6,435 nucleotides of DNA, taken from NCBI GenBank assembly GCA_021731185.1, contig JAKFXW010000207.1:1-6435 (forward strand), given 5' to 3'. A program made the translations under genes and the position numbers. Origin of the DNA: Gallionellaceae bacterium. GTDB lineage: Bacteria; Pseudomonadota; Gammaproteobacteria; Burkholderiales; Gallionellaceae. Within the stretch, counting starts at the first letter, position 1. The number at the start of each line of letters is the position of its first letter. Below the pieces are notes generated by a model. That model was given only the letters and a program-made list of their open reading frames with translations. It ran no database searches and had not been told where the DNA came from. This document shows, piece after piece, positions 6,114 through 6,435 of this stretch.

Positions 6114-6302
6114 ATGGCGCGATTTATACCCATCCAGCGTGACAACGACTACCTGTTCCCACCCTCAATGAGCGACTGGCTACCGGAACACCACCTATCG
6201 AGAAGCGCATTGAGTGACGGGCATATCAAGAGGCTGGAAGAACAACTCATTCCAATTCCTGATAAAAACGATCACCGTGTTGGTTTCGTTTTCGGCTCCT
6301 GA
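6114..6302 (+). pseudogene. Internally deleted IS1182-family transposase remnant
   Basis: 62 codons, ATG with GAGAGA (6102-6107) 6 nt upstream. Residues 1-30, MARFIPIQRDNDYLFPPSMS then DWLPEHHLSR, match the N-terminus I know for IS1182-type DDE transposases, where the helix continues with F-x-x-E and the protein runs to roughly 450 or more residues. Here the sequence breaks after SR and continues ALSDGHIKRLEEQL. That resembles an internal helical stretch of the same transposases, so a large in-frame deletion is likely. The last 17 residues (IPIPDKNDHRVGFVFGS) are unrecognised. No catalytic residues remain, so it cannot transpose by itself. The stretch around 6008-6024 (AGCAGCCTGTCGGTC) could be the left end of the element; no inverted match to it is seen before the window edge. 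It is divergent from pyrG. Confidence 0.65.
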
Positions 6303-6332
6303 GTGAAACAACTGGTATAACTACTAGCCATC

Positions 6333-6423
6333 TGACTAACCCAGCAAAAGGCTTTGCATAGCCAATCGGCTAAGTCACCAAAATGACGGTGACATAAGCC
6401 GCTGGTTAACGCTGGGCAAGTCA
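6333..6423. repeat. Large imperfect inverted repeat with internal hairpins
   Basis: Outer arms TGACTAACCCAGC (6333-6345) and GCTGGGCAAGTCA (6411-6423) are complementary at 11 of 13 positions. Inside are GGCT-AGCC (6350-6353 with 6360-6363) and a longer stem: CGGCT (6367-6371), GTCACC (6374-6379), an 8-nt loop, GGTGAC (6388-6393), AGCCG (6397-6401). The whole can fold as a three-way junction. A weaker match (TATAAC 6316-6321 with GTTATA 6427-6432) suggests the arms continue toward or past the window edge. It could be a small non-autonomous mobile element or a structured RNA. No gene is seen in 6303-6435. Confidence 0.55.
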
Positions 6424-6435
6424 TTGGTTATAGCC

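Noticed and set aside
6333..6423. Integron attC recombination site
   Set aside because: The imperfect palindrome is suggestive, but core sites of the RYYYAAC and GTTRRRY type are not properly present at the arm ends, and no integrase or cassette is seen.
1..6435. CRISPR array, tRNA or rRNA gene, or a defence system
   Set aside because: No regularly spaced repeats, no tRNA cloverleaf with conserved TTC and anticodon arms, and no defence-related domains were found on either strand.

Overview
The window looks like a chromosomal segment of a betaproteobacterium. The minus-strand gene order pyrG-kdsA-eno-ftsB is a classic betaproteobacterial cluster. The enolase and FtsB sequences resemble my recollection of Nitrosomonadales proteins (Nitrosomonas, Gallionella and Nitrotoga-like groups). 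The base composition is moderate and AT-leaning rather than GC-rich. The family-level assignment is inference from remembered sequences; no search was run.

Layout from right to left along the direction of transcription. Positions 6114-6302 (plus strand) hold a short remnant of an IS1182-like transposase with its own extended -10 promoter. It is followed by an imperfect inverted repeat at 6333-6423 near the window edge. On the minus strand, pyrG (CTP synthase, 5956-4250) overlaps kdsA (KDO-8-P synthase, 4253-3402) by 4 nt. Next come a 36-nt gap, eno (enolase, 3365-2082), a 191-nt repeat-bearing spacer, and ftsB (divisome protein, GTG start, 1890-1510). A 422-nt intergenic region (1088-1509) follows and carries an 80-bp nested palindromic element. 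The last gene starts at 1087 and runs off the left edge. It has no stop inside the window. It encodes the first 362 residues of a cysteine-rich protein whose end matches the GltD-type iron-sulfur domain, so it is probably the N-terminus of a large FAD/NAD(P) oxidoreductase.

The four clustered genes are housekeeping: CTP supply, the KDO sugar of lipopolysaccharide (also CTP-dependent at activation), glycolysis/PEP supply (PEP is a KdsA substrate and the enolase product), and cell division. I do not see a novel defence or accessory system. The most unusual signal is a small dispersed repeat, CATTGTCCCCTTGTGGG, present three times in about 3 kb. One copy is intergenic, one lies in the ftsB leader, and one lies inside pyrG, where it is translated and appears to have created the C-terminal tail of CTP synthase. 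Other points of interest are a possible outward promoter in the IS remnant facing pyrG, a possible near-leaderless pyrG promoter, and unusual residues in enolase.
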